64,000 nt of DNA, from positions 62,001 to 126,000 of the forward strand of contig JAQSYO010000001.1 of assembly GCA_029256105.1 (NCBI GenBank), written 5' to 3'. Below the pieces are notes generated by a model. That model made no database searches. It had not been told where the DNA came from and saw nothing but the letters and a program-made list of their open reading frames with translations. Shown piece by piece: positions 55,041 through 63,208 of the stretch. The position numbers and the translations under genes are program-made. How positions within the stretch are numbered: the stretch's first letter is position 1; every line of letters begins with the position of its first letter. The stretch is from Herbinix sp. Its GTDB lineage: Bacteria > Bacillota > Clostridia > Lachnospirales > Lachnospiraceae.

Positions 55041-55745
55041 TCATTCCTCCAATAGCAATTGTCTTAGCTCTTTTCTTTTAGAACGGCTGATCGTGATGGT
55101 TGTACCGTTCGACATAATCACTTCGGAGTATTTTAATGTAGTGATATGATTAAAATTCACAAGATATGATCGATGCATATGTAAAAAATGATACTTAGAC
55201 ACCGCTAAAATAATATCTTCCATTTTACTGTAAAAAGTATCCTCACCTATTGGGGTTATAAACCTCATTGTTCTTCCAACACTCTCAAAATAAATGATCT
55301 CATTTATTGGAACGGCATATTCTGCATTTCCTTTACTGTAATGGAAATTATCAAACATTTTATTTGCTCGTTCCATATATAATTTCAAATCATCTATTAC
55401 AATAGAGTCCGTAATTGGTTTTGCAATAAAATGTAGGGGCTGTACTTCAAACAACTGTCTATCGTAGTTATTTTTTCCAGAAACATATACAATATCTATT
55501 TTGTGATTTCTAAGCGTTTTTCTTATATATGTACCTACTTCAATTCCGCTTACAGCTTTCATTTCTATGTCAAGATATATTAGATTAAATGTGATTTCAT
55601 CCTGCAGTGATTTTATTAAATCTTCTCCGCAATAGAATACGTCAATATCTATATTTAATCCTTCTCTTTTACCATATGCTAAAATAATATTTTCAATTTG
55701 AGAGGACAACTTTTTGTCATCATCACAGATTGCAATATGAATCAT
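55041..55745 (-). CDS. agrA: AgrA-like LytTR response regulator
   Basis: A 234-residue regulator. The receiver domain (residues 1-120) has the acidic ICDDD pocket, the phospho-acceptor Asp in IYLDIEM and a KPI lysine. The LytTR DNA-binding domain (about 135-232) has FESVGRTMRFIT, HMHRSYLVNFNHI and SRSKRKELRQLL. Its targets are likely the two repeat sites 80-200 bp upstream. GGGAGG lies 10 nt before the ATG. It leads the minus-strand operon. Confidence 0.93.
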   Translation of the reverse strand: MIHIAICDDDKKLSSQIENIILAYGKREGLNIDIDVFYCGEDLIKSLQDEITFNLIYLDIEMKAVSGIEVGTYIRKTLRNHKIDIVYVSGKNNYDRQLFEVQPLHFIAKPITDSIVIDDLKLYMERANKMFDNFHYSKGNAEYAVPINEIIYFESVGRTMRFITPIGEDTFYSKMEDIILAVSKYHFLHMHRSYLVNFNHITTLKYSEVIMSNGTTITISRSKRKELRQLLLEE

Positions 55746-55817
55746 AAATCATATTCCTCCCTTCCTCAGAAAATTGATAAACAAATTATACACTATTTGG
55801 GTTGCTTTTAAAGTATA

Positions 55818-55848
55818 ACGTTACGAGATGTATACCTGATGTTATGAA
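55818..55848. promoter_or_regulatory. Candidate AgrA/LytTR site 1
   Basis: Two direct half-sites, AACGTTAC and GATGTTAT, with their GTT cores at 55820 and 55841, exactly 21 bp (two helical turns) apart. This is the geometry of LytTR regulators, which bind 9-bp repeats with 12-13 bp between. It lies about 75 bp before the agrA start. Confidence 0.5.
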
Positions 55849-55894
55849 TTGCCGTCTATAAAATCGCAAAAAATAAAAACAAGTCGAAAAAATG

Positions 55895-55936
55895 CATCTC
55901 ATTACATCAGTATATACCATTTATTACATTATGGCA
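55895..55936. promoter_or_regulatory. Candidate AgrA/LytTR site 2, inverted
   Basis: On the minus strand the words AATGTAAT and GATGTAAT occur with GTA cores 22 bp apart, and CTGATGTAATGA closely matches CTGATGTTATGA of site 1. The site ends just where a -35 box would be for the agrD -10 (TATAAT, 55956-55961). Confidence 0.5.
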
Positions 55937-55955
55937 AATTTTAACAAAAATAGAT

Positions 55956-55961
55956 TATAAT
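55956..55961 (+). promoter_or_regulatory. agrD -10 box without a matching -35
   Basis: A perfect TATAAT, 33 bp before the agrD start. The expected -35 (about 55933-55938, GGCAAA) is poor, so transcription probably needs an activator bound at site 2. Confidence 0.55.
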
Positions 55962-55993
55962 TAATTTATCATTAATGAAATGGAGGTTTAATT

Positions 55994-56137
55994 ATGAAAC
56001 TACGCTTACTTAAGTTGGGAACCTGTCTTGCGAGCCTGGCTCTCATAGTAACTGCTTTAAATGTCAACACGGCTTGTATGATGTTTGTACATCAGCCAGA
56101 GTTGCCAGATGCTGCAAAGAAGCTACGTAAATTTTAG
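55994..56137 (+). CDS. agrD: AgrD-like cyclic lactone autoinducer precursor
   Basis: A 47-residue peptide. The amphipathic leader MKLRLLKLGTCLASLALIV is followed by a spacer and the core NVNTACMMFVHQPELPD and a charged tail. This is the clostridial AgrD plan, in which a Cys (Cys28) forms a thiolactone with the residue four positions on, here probably Val32, and HQPELP-like acidic-proline sequence forms the AgrB recognition segment. GGAGG lies 7 nt before the ATG. Unusually, it diverges from agrA-agrC-agrB instead of lying between agrB and agrC. Confidence 0.85.
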   Translation: MKLRLLKLGTCLASLALIVTALNVNTACMMFVHQPELPDAAKKLRKF

Positions 56138-56280
56138 GCAATCAACATATCACAATTCACTACATATAAACCGTTTTTCATGTAAAAAGGGGGCGATTCC
56201 AATGGTTTAGTAAAATGTAAGTTTAGTTTGTGCAGTTTGAACTAGCAAGTTAAAAAATCAAAAAACAGGAGGTAAAAATT

Positions 56281-56688
56281 ATGTCTAAGAGAAACATGAG
56301 AACAAAATTTGGAGTGATACTTGTTATTATTATGGTAATGGCTTCTGGCTTAAATGCATTTGCAGGAACAACATATGTAGACTTTGGGTTCAATTTACCG
56401 GGTTTTAACGCTAGCAAGTATACAGCGGCTCAAACCAAAGTTACCATGGGAGCAACAGGGGAAATTTCAAATTATTCGACCGGGGCTTCAGCAAATGTAG
56501 ATGCTCGTATGGTGAACCAGGACGATTCGGCTGGAAATTGGACAAGAAATCTTAATAAAAATGCTACATACTACAAATTGGAAGGTTCAACAACGCATAA
56601 AGCTAACGACATAATTCGTGCGCAATTTTCCTCCGATATTACAACGACAGTTGGTGTGGATATCGCTGGTAAATTTAGAAGCAACTAA
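56281..56688 (+). CDS. Small secreted protein downstream of agrD
   Basis: A 135-residue pre-protein. The signal peptide (residues 9-28) ends at AFA-G, giving a mature chain of about 107 residues, free of Cys and rich in G, N, T, S and A, with beta-strand alternation (TKVTMGATGEISNYS, ANVDARMVN). It may be a bacteriocin-like or secreted structural protein; it recalls small secreted proteins found with ABC exporters, but the family is not confirmed. AGGAGG precedes the ATG. The ABC module begins 193 bp downstream. Confidence 0.7.
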   Translation: MSKRNMRTKFGVILVIIMVMASGLNAFAGTTYVDFGFNLPGFNASKYTAAQTKVTMGATGEISNYSTGASANVDARMVNQDDSAGNWTRNLNKNATYYKLEGSTTHKANDIIRAQFSSDITTTVGVDIAGKFRSN

Positions 56689-56881
56689 TTCCTTTGAATG
56701 TATAAATCTTTCTCACAAAAATACTTTCATTCGTGTTAACATTTTAAAATAGGGTTGAATATTCTTACGATTCTATTGTGTGCTTATTCCAACATTAGTA
56801 AAATCATTAGGTTTCGACCCTATTTTCAACGGCACAGTATCAAACGGGGCATTCATTATATCATTAAGAAAGGACAAGTAG

Positions 56882-57637
56882 ATGAGTAAATTGATTAAGT
56901 TAGAGCTTTTAAAATTGAGAAATATACTAATTACTTTCTTTTTATTTTCAATTATATTAAGTGGTTCGCTAGTTTTAATATTTCTTCATGGATATAGCTA
57001 TCAATATAATATTGAAATTTGGAGTGAAGCATATACTCTTATCTTGTTTTTATTCCCCATATTTTGCACAGTGCCTACAACATGGCTACTTTATTATGAG
57101 AGAAAAAACAATTTTATAGCATATAGTGTTGTTCGCACTAGACCACGCAAATATTTTTTATCAAAGCTATTTGTACATTGTAGTTATGGGTTTATCATCA
57201 CTTTTCTGATGTCGATGGAAATATTATTGATATCATTATATGCAGTTGGAAAAGTTAGCGGACCGTCTAATCCAATTAGTGCATTTCAATTAGAAACCTT
57301 TATAAATCAGCCATTATTATATGGCTTAGCTCTCAGTTTGTGGAGAGGTTTATTGTCTATACTTTTTGTAGTAATGGGTTTTATTATTTCTTTGATATTT
57401 AACAATATCTTCGTAATTATGATATTACCTTTTATATACTATATCATAGAAAATATACTACTCTCTATGCTGCGTTTACCTTACTTTCGAATATTAACAG
57501 CGTTAGGTCTAGCTAGTGGAGATTATACTTCTAATATTGAGCTATGGTATTTATTTATTGGACCAGGTATTCTGGGTTTTTTCACATTCGTACTTTTTTT
57601 AATAGCTTGGAACAAAAAAGTATTTTTTAATAAATAG
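56882..57637 (+). CDS. ABC-2-type permease, small
   Basis: A 251-residue integral membrane protein of six helices starting MSKLIKLELLKLRN, the style of lantibiotic-immunity/BcrB-type permeases. It is the first of three genes (gaps 25 and 17 bp) with a larger permease and an ATPase. Role: export of, or protection against, a peptide, possibly the secreted protein upstream. AAGGACA lies upstream. Confidence 0.75.
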   Translation: MSKLIKLELLKLRNILITFFLFSIILSGSLVLIFLHGYSYQYNIEIWSEAYTLILFLFPIFCTVPTTWLLYYERKNNFIAYSVVRTRPRKYFLSKLFVHCSYGFIITFLMSMEILLISLYAVGKVSGPSNPISAFQLETFINQPLLYGLALSLWRGLLSILFVVMGFIISLIFNNIFVIMILPFIYYIIENILLSMLRLPYFRILTALGLASGDYTSNIELWYLFIGPGILGFFTFVLFLIAWNKKVFFNK

Positions 57638-57662
57638 CACTATGTTGGGAGTGATTGTTTAA

Positions 57663-59201
57663 ATGATGATAAAAGAGATTATATCCTCCAATATCAATAG
57701 ATTTTTAAATTGGAAAATGATAATAGTTTATGCTATCTACGGTGTATTTTGCTTTTATGAAAAGTTAAAAGCCATTAATGTTGGACTTAATTTTTTTGAA
57801 TACACCTCTGAAGTGTTATGTAATCAGCATCATATTGTGTATTTTATGGTGCCAGTTTACTTTTTATCTATTATGAATTTCCTTACTGAACGAAGTAACT
57901 TTACTATGATCAGAGTAAAAAAATACAAAAATTACTTTATTAGCAAATGTATTTCTTATTTTCTTATAGCATTTCTATTTGTATTTTTAGCATTAATTAC
58001 TTTGTTTATAATGGGATTTGGGTTGTCCCTGAAAAACGAGTATGCTATAACCCTAGATTATTCTATGTTTTATATAGGACCTAATTTTATACATATTTTT
58101 ACTACGCCTTTAATATTGCTCCTAGCACAGTCTTTACATATGATATTGGGATTTACATTTCTTTCAATTGTATCAGAAGCGATATATATATTTTTTAACA
58201 ATAGAAGTGTCTTATTAGGGATTTTAGGAGTAAGTTTTGTGTTTACGGTATTTAGCGCTAGTGGGAAATTAGATATTAATATTTCGCCATTTCTACTCAA
58301 TACTTATACTTCTATAAGCAATACTCCTAATTTTTTCATAAAAACAATATTAACAGAAATCGTTGTCTTTGCTTTTCTGTTATTCATCGTATCAAAGTTT
58401 TGGTATAAAAAAATAATCAGCTTTGAAATATTTAAAAATTTATATATTAACAATTGGAGTATGAGGAAATTGCTTAATAAAAGATTCCTTTTGGTAGTTG
58501 CCATGCTACTGTCAATTGTTAATATTACTTTGTATTTGATTGCCCATCTTACCTACTTTTCGGATTATATCTCTTTACAATTTATAGGTTATGGGTATGG
58601 TTATTTTAACACACTCACTTTTTCTGCTTTACTAATAACAATGTGCACACCTTTATTTTTCCAATCATACTTTTTGGAAGAAGAAATAAAAAATAACAGT
58701 TGTTTTGTAAAGGTTCGCTATGGTAACAGACTTAGATATTTAAAGCATATGCTTTCATCTTTTTTTGTTTTTGCTGTTTCCTATATCTTACTCTTGTTCA
58801 TAATTGCTTTTTTGGAATGTCTTATCATTGGTTTTACAAACGGCTTATTACTAAATAGTGAAAACTCTGGATTTTTCAACATGGCATTTTCAGATATCTT
58901 ACTTAAAGCCTTATTGCTGAAATGTCTTGAACTATATATGATTTTGCTACTATCGTTAGCCATCACTATTTATATTAAAAGGACGGCAATATCGTTCTTC
59001 GTCATAATTAGTGGTTATTTTTTAAATATTTTTGATTTTTCACTTAATAAATATAATCCTTTTGGACTTTCATCTACTATAAGATGGGGAGTTGAATCAA
59101 GCAATGGTATTTCATTTTTATCTGCGTTTTCAATTTTATGTATAGCAAATATTATTCTATTAACATTTTTGGTTTTAAAAGGCCAAAAGAAGATAATTTA
59201 A
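57663..59201 (+). CDS. Large multi-pass membrane protein, ABC permease subunit
   Basis: A 512-residue protein of about 12 helices in two halves. Each half begins with a short amphipathic stretch and both contain a similar RVKKYKNYFISK / KVRYGNRLRYLKHM coupling-helix-like motif (residues about 81-92 and 353-366), as in a fused pair of ABC-2 half permeases. No enzyme motif is present. It should pair with the ATPase downstream. Confidence 0.7.
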   Translation: MMIKEIISSNINRFLNWKMIIVYAIYGVFCFYEKLKAINVGLNFFEYTSEVLCNQHHIVYFMVPVYFLSIMNFLTERSNFTMIRVKKYKNYFISKCISYFLIAFLFVFLALITLFIMGFGLSLKNEYAITLDYSMFYIGPNFIHIFTTPLILLLAQSLHMILGFTFLSIVSEAIYIFFNNRSVLLGILGVSFVFTVFSASGKLDINISPFLLNTYTSISNTPNFFIKTILTEIVVFAFLLFIVSKFWYKKIISFEIFKNLYINNWSMRKLLNKRFLLVVAMLLSIVNITLYLIAHLTYFSDYISLQFIGYGYGYFNTLTFSALLITMCTPLFFQSYFLEEEIKNNSCFVKVRYGNRLRYLKHMLSSFFVFAVSYILLLFIIAFLECLIIGFTNGLLLNSENSGFFNMAFSDILLKALLLKCLELYMILLLSLAITIYIKRTAISFFVIISGYFLNIFDFSLNKYNPFGLSSTIRWGVESSNGISFLSAFSILCIANIILLTFLVLKGQKKII

Positions 59202-59218
59202 AAGAGGAGTGATTTTAA

Positions 59219-59890
59219 GTGTCGGGAATTATTAGCGTATGCAATGTATCTAAATCTTTTGGAAAGCTGGAAGTATTGAAAAATATCAGTATCTCAATAA
59301 ATAAAGGGGCATGCATTGGTATTGTAGGAACAAATGGCAGCGGTAAATCAGTTTTGTTTAAACTTATCGCTGGTCTTGAAAGAGCCACGATGGGAGAGAT
59401 AATTGTTAAAAATCAGATCATTGGAAAAGATATCGATTTTCCATCTGATATAGGAATACTTATTGATGAACCAGGTTTTATTGAACTATATTCTGGGTTT
59501 GATAATCTTAGATTTTTGGCAGCAATCAAAAGTAATTTGAGTGATGCCGAACTTACGCACGTTATGGAGCAAGTTGGCTTATCAATTAATCCTAAAACAA
59601 AAGTTAAAAACTACTCAATGGGAATGAAGAAAAAATTAGGCATTGCTCAAGCTATCATGGAAAAACAAGATATAATTTTGCTTGATGAACCTTTTAATGC
59701 ACTTGACTTTCAAACAGTATTAGAAATAAAAGATATAATAAAAAAATTAAAGTCAGAGAAAAACACTATTCTATTAACTGGACATAACCATACCGATCTT
59801 GAGGAGTTGTGCGATGAAATATATTATTTGAACAATGGAGCACTAGTACTGTTTGATGAGGAATTACAAAAACAATATTTTAAAAGATAA
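59219..59890 (+). CDS. ABC transporter ATPase (BcrA/immunity type)
   Basis: A 223-residue ATPase with Walker A GTNGSGKS (residues 37-44), the C-loop YSMGMKKK and Walker B IILLDEPFNALD; the switch His is in TGHNH. The short, BcrA-like C-terminus suggests a peptide-resistance or exporter ATPase. GTG start after GAGGAG. It closes the three-gene operon. It could serve efflux of the agr-induced product or self-immunity. Confidence 0.9.
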   Translation: MSGIISVCNVSKSFGKLEVLKNISISINKGACIGIVGTNGSGKSVLFKLIAGLERATMGEIIVKNQIIGKDIDFPSDIGILIDEPGFIELYSGFDNLRFLAAIKSNLSDAELTHVMEQVGLSINPKTKVKNYSMGMKKKLGIAQAIMEKQDIILLDEPFNALDFQTVLEIKDIIKKLKSEKNTILLTGHNHTDLEELCDEIYYLNNGALVLFDEELQKQYFKR

Positions 59891-59977
59891 TCTGTTTTAT
59901 CACAAAAATATGCATACACAGGTATAGAAGAACACTGCAAGGATAGTTAAGATGGTGAAAATTTTCAGGGAATTTGT

Positions 59978-60007
59978 GCACTATGGAGCTTCCCCACTCC
60001 GTAGTGC
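59978..60007 (+). repeat. 11-bp hairpin after the ABC operon
   Basis: GCACTATGGAG/CTCCGTAGTGC (one G-T pair) with an 8-nt loop. The tail is not T-rich until about 12 nt later, so it is a weak terminator candidate. The rest of the 319-bp gap up to 60209 holds no supported gene. Confidence 0.55.
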
Positions 60008-60209
60008 GGACATTACAACATTTTTCAAGTTGAGTGAGCTTATCGTTATTAACTAATGTTTGTTTTTTTGTATTTCTTGACAAATAAAGGGGAGGTGGGT
60101 CCATTGATTAAAATATTTAGTTAGTTGATCTATTAGCTACTGAATGACGCTATTAGTAAATTGAACTACAATAACTAAACTTACTAAAATCAGTAAGGAG
60201 TACTGCTAA

Positions 60210-60707
60210 ATGAGATATTATAAAGTCTTAATCATTGCAATAACGATTTTTACAATTAATTCTTTAAGTGGTTTTTCAATAGCTGCTGCAGAAGCGCCTA
60301 TTTCAAATAACAAAGCGGAAGGCATTTCTAATATAAGCTATAGTATATCGCCACAATCGTACGATTCGAGTTTTACGCTAGACTTCAGTCAGTCAACGGC
60401 ATGGACACTTGATTTTGACAACAATTCAACATTGGTTTTCAATCACAAGAAGGTTACTATTAAATATTTATCTAACTACCCTTCGAACGCGAATGCTTCT
60501 GTGCGAGTTGAACTGTATATAGACGAAGACGAAGATGGAACTTATGAAAAATATGATCCAAATGGAGGATACCTTTATAGTCTCAATAAGGGAGATTCTC
60601 TTGAAATTAAACTTCCTTATGGGAATACGGTTAAGAACTATCGATTGTATTTTGAGAATAGAACATCATCAGTTACAAGCGCGACTTTTTCAGTTAAAAC
60701 AAGCTGA
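60210..60707 (+). CDS. Secreted protein of unknown function
   Basis: A 165-residue pre-protein. The signal peptide (about 1-26) ends at AAAE. The mature domain alternates hydrophobic and polar residues in a beta-sandwich pattern and includes an acidic loop, YIDEDEDGTYEKYD, which may bind calcium. No Cys in the mature part. AAGGAG precedes the ATG. It lies 83 bp before the acyl hydrolase and may be co-expressed with it. Confidence 0.7.
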   Translation: MRYYKVLIIAITIFTINSLSGFSIAAAEAPISNNKAEGISNISYSISPQSYDSSFTLDFSQSTAWTLDFDNNSTLVFNHKKVTIKYLSNYPSNANASVRVELYIDEDEDGTYEKYDPNGGYLYSLNKGDSLEIKLPYGNTVKNYRLYFENRTSSVTSATFSVKTS

Positions 60708-60789
60708 TTAAAAAACACGAAACTATGTATGTTTAATTTTCTCCCGGATAAGTTCAAATTTATCCCAATTTGAAAGAGAGGTAAGAAAA

Positions 60790-62514
60790 ATGAGACTATT
60801 AAAAAAGAGCATTTCAATAGTATTGATGTTTGGTCTTTTGATCTCTACAGTTCCTGCAAATGCAACTGCTCAAGAAGTAAATGATACTGTTGAGATTGTT
60901 GATATAATCGAGGAAACAAATAATAATGTGAATCTTCCAAATTCAGATGGAATAATTGCTGAAGAGGAAGCAGAAACTGCTAACCAAAACAATATACAGG
61001 CTGCAAAAACAAAAGCTATTGTTATCATTCCGGGTATCTTAGGTTCTTCATTGCAAAACAGCGATACAGGTAATGATGTGTGGTTAAATATCTTTAACTA
61101 TTCTCAAATGGCGCTAAAGGAAGATGGAACATCGCAGTATAATATTGCGTCTGTAAATAAGGATAACTACGGTGCAAATAATACATATAAAACATTGTAT
61201 AATAGTTTGAATTCTGCATATAGTTCAAATTTTGATGTAATATTTTTTGATTACGACTGGAGATTATCAAATGTAGCAGCTGCTAGTAAGTTAGCTCAGG
61301 AGCTTTCAGCTTATTCCGAAGTAGTCTTGGTCGCTCATAGTATGGGAGGATTAGTAGCAAGCAGGTTTTTAGCAAATAGTGCCGCTAACAGAAGCAAAAC
61401 CTCAGCTCTCATCACGCTTGGAACTCCTTATGTTGGGTCAGCTAAATGTATAAATGTCATGGAGACAGGTGAATTGATTGGCATTAGTATCTTAGGTATG
61501 GACATTACTTTGTTTGGAAATACGGTAAAAGCTGTCTGCAAAAATTCCTATGCTGCATATCAGCTCCTGCCCACAGCAAAGTATTATGCAACAACGGGTG
61601 CATATCCAATTGCGTATAACGGAGTAAATTATACAACTTCAGATGCTACTTTAATGAAAACAGCATGGAGTAAAAAAAGCGATGGTACAGCCAAAGCAAT
61701 GTTTGCAACAGCAACATCTTTTCACGATTCACTTTATACTAGCAGTGTCCATGTGAAAAATTTCAATGATGTAACTTCTTACACCATTGCTATGACAGGA
61801 CATGATACCATATCTCGTGTTAATCTTGGAGCAGATTATACTACTACTGGCCTTACATATTCCAGCACTGGTGATGGCACTGTGTTGTATAAGAGTGCAG
61901 GTTTAGGAACCCCAGACTTTCTCTATACTGGTCCAGATCATACCGGAATGGTGAGTGATAGCACGATTATTGCAAAGGTCAAAACGCTTATCACTTCTGC
62001 AACGGGTGTTGCAGCGGCAAGCTCACTTGCTCTAGTTTTTGAAGAGAATAGTGGTACTATTGAATTGGATCCCGATAATATTGCCATTAATGCACGTGGT
62101 TGGACGGAAGGCACCGATAATAAACGAATTAATATTTATGCTGATATTGACAGTGAGCTGTCAATTGGTGGTGTTTCAGTTGAAGAGATCGACGGATCTC
62201 TGTATACGTCTGCTGGTAGCAAAGTAGGTAATGTATGGCCGTTGGGTGATACCGGTCGGAGATTGTATGCTATGTATAATAATAATTATACTATAATTTC
62301 TAGCGGCGATATTAAAGTTGAATATATGAATAACGGATATTTTGAAAAAATTGTAGAATATAATTTGGGCGGACTTAAAGCAACTGTAGATATTGAGGAT
62401 TATTCTTCAAAAGTAGTTACTTGCATAACAGCAGAAGCTTCCGATAGGAGTGCTGCTAAGTATTATTCACATGTGTACACTGATGATGAGTTGATGGTTT
62501 TAAATCAAGACTAA
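60790..62514 (+). CDS. Secreted LCAT/PGAP1-type alpha/beta hydrolase
   Basis: A 574-residue exported enzyme. Signal peptide 1-25, an acidic N/E-rich spacer to residue 72, then the hydrolase core: PGILGS (oxyanion, 81-86), FDYDWR, the nucleophile elbow AHSMGG (Ser184) and a late TGPDHTGM stretch with a probable catalytic His. LCAT-type enzymes transfer or hydrolyse acyl groups of phospholipids. A beta-rich C-terminal part (residues 415-574) is unassigned. GAGAGG upstream. It may be a quorum-controlled phospholipase. Confidence 0.87.
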   Translation: MRLLKKSISIVLMFGLLISTVPANATAQEVNDTVEIVDIIEETNNNVNLPNSDGIIAEEEAETANQNNIQAAKTKAIVIIPGILGSSLQNSDTGNDVWLNIFNYSQMALKEDGTSQYNIASVNKDNYGANNTYKTLYNSLNSAYSSNFDVIFFDYDWRLSNVAAASKLAQELSAYSEVVLVAHSMGGLVASRFLANSAANRSKTSALITLGTPYVGSAKCINVMETGELIGISILGMDITLFGNTVKAVCKNSYAAYQLLPTAKYYATTGAYPIAYNGVNYTTSDATLMKTAWSKKSDGTAKAMFATATSFHDSLYTSSVHVKNFNDVTSYTIAMTGHDTISRVNLGADYTTTGLTYSSTGDGTVLYKSAGLGTPDFLYTGPDHTGMVSDSTIIAKVKTLITSATGVAAASSLALVFEENSGTIELDPDNIAINARGWTEGTDNKRINIYADIDSELSIGGVSVEEIDGSLYTSAGSKVGNVWPLGDTGRRLYAMYNNNYTIISSGDIKVEYMNNGYFEKIVEYNLGGLKATVDIEDYSSKVVTCITAEASDRSAAKYYSHVYTDDELMVLNQD

Positions 62515-62534
62515 TTAAATATATAATAGTAAAA

Positions 62535-62583
62535 GTAAACTACCATGCGGGTATAAATTGTAAATACCAGTATGGTAGTTTAC
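62535..62583 (+). terminator. Long hairpin after the acyl hydrolase
   Basis: GTAAACTACCAT (62535-62546) pairs with ATGGTAGTTTAC (62572-62583), with an inner GGTAT/ATACC helix. No T run follows; it probably acts as a transcript 3' end or a weak terminator. The gap to 62785 holds nothing else clear. Confidence 0.6.
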
Positions 62584-62785
62584 ACAATTATATATTCTGA
62601 TATTCTGACCATTATATGGCTCCCATTCAATGACCTTGACACATTCCTTATACATAGCTATTATGGTATTAAAATACATATATTTTATGTACGCTAGCAT
62701 TTTCCTTGTATTTGTTTCTTGATTTTCACTGTTTGGTAAACCTGTAATGAATTGTGAATAAATAAACTTTTTGGAGGTGTTTATT

Positions 62786-63118
62786 TTGAATGATACTCAT
62801 GTTCTCATAGCTATTGCTGTTATTCTAATCTTAATTTCTGGTATTATTCAATATGTTATTTGTTGCGTTTGTAATTCATTGATAATTAAACTTTTACCTG
62901 CCATTTTATTTGTACCAATTTGGCTTATATGTATATTAGGCGCATTTAATGTGTTTGATTTACCTCCTACATCTTATATTATCGATGGAGGGTTTATTGC
63001 ATTCCACGATTCAGATGTAATAGCAATAGCGGGAATTCCAATTAATCTTGGTTTACTTTTTTCGTGGATCGTATATTCTGTAATTCAAAGATCAAAAAAA
63101 CGAAGATGTAATCTTTAA
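62786..63118 (+). CDS. Small three-helix membrane protein, unknown
   Basis: A 110-residue protein with three hydrophobic segments (about 6-27, 31-52 and 78-98) and a basic C-terminus (RSKKRRCNL). TTG start at 62786, 6 nt from GGAGGTG (62773-62779). No family is recognised; size and place resemble immunity-type proteins but this is speculative. Confidence 0.65.
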   Translation: MNDTHVLIAIAVILILISGIIQYVICCVCNSLIIKLLPAILFVPIWLICILGAFNVFDLPPTSYIIDGGFIAFHDSDVIAIAGIPINLGLLFSWIVYSVIQRSKKRRCNL

Positions 63119-63208
63119 CATTATACATGTATCATTTGCATTAGAAAATTATACTATGGCTCTCAGTTTGGATTTGAATAAATATATCTGACGAAAAGAG
63201 GAGGTAAT

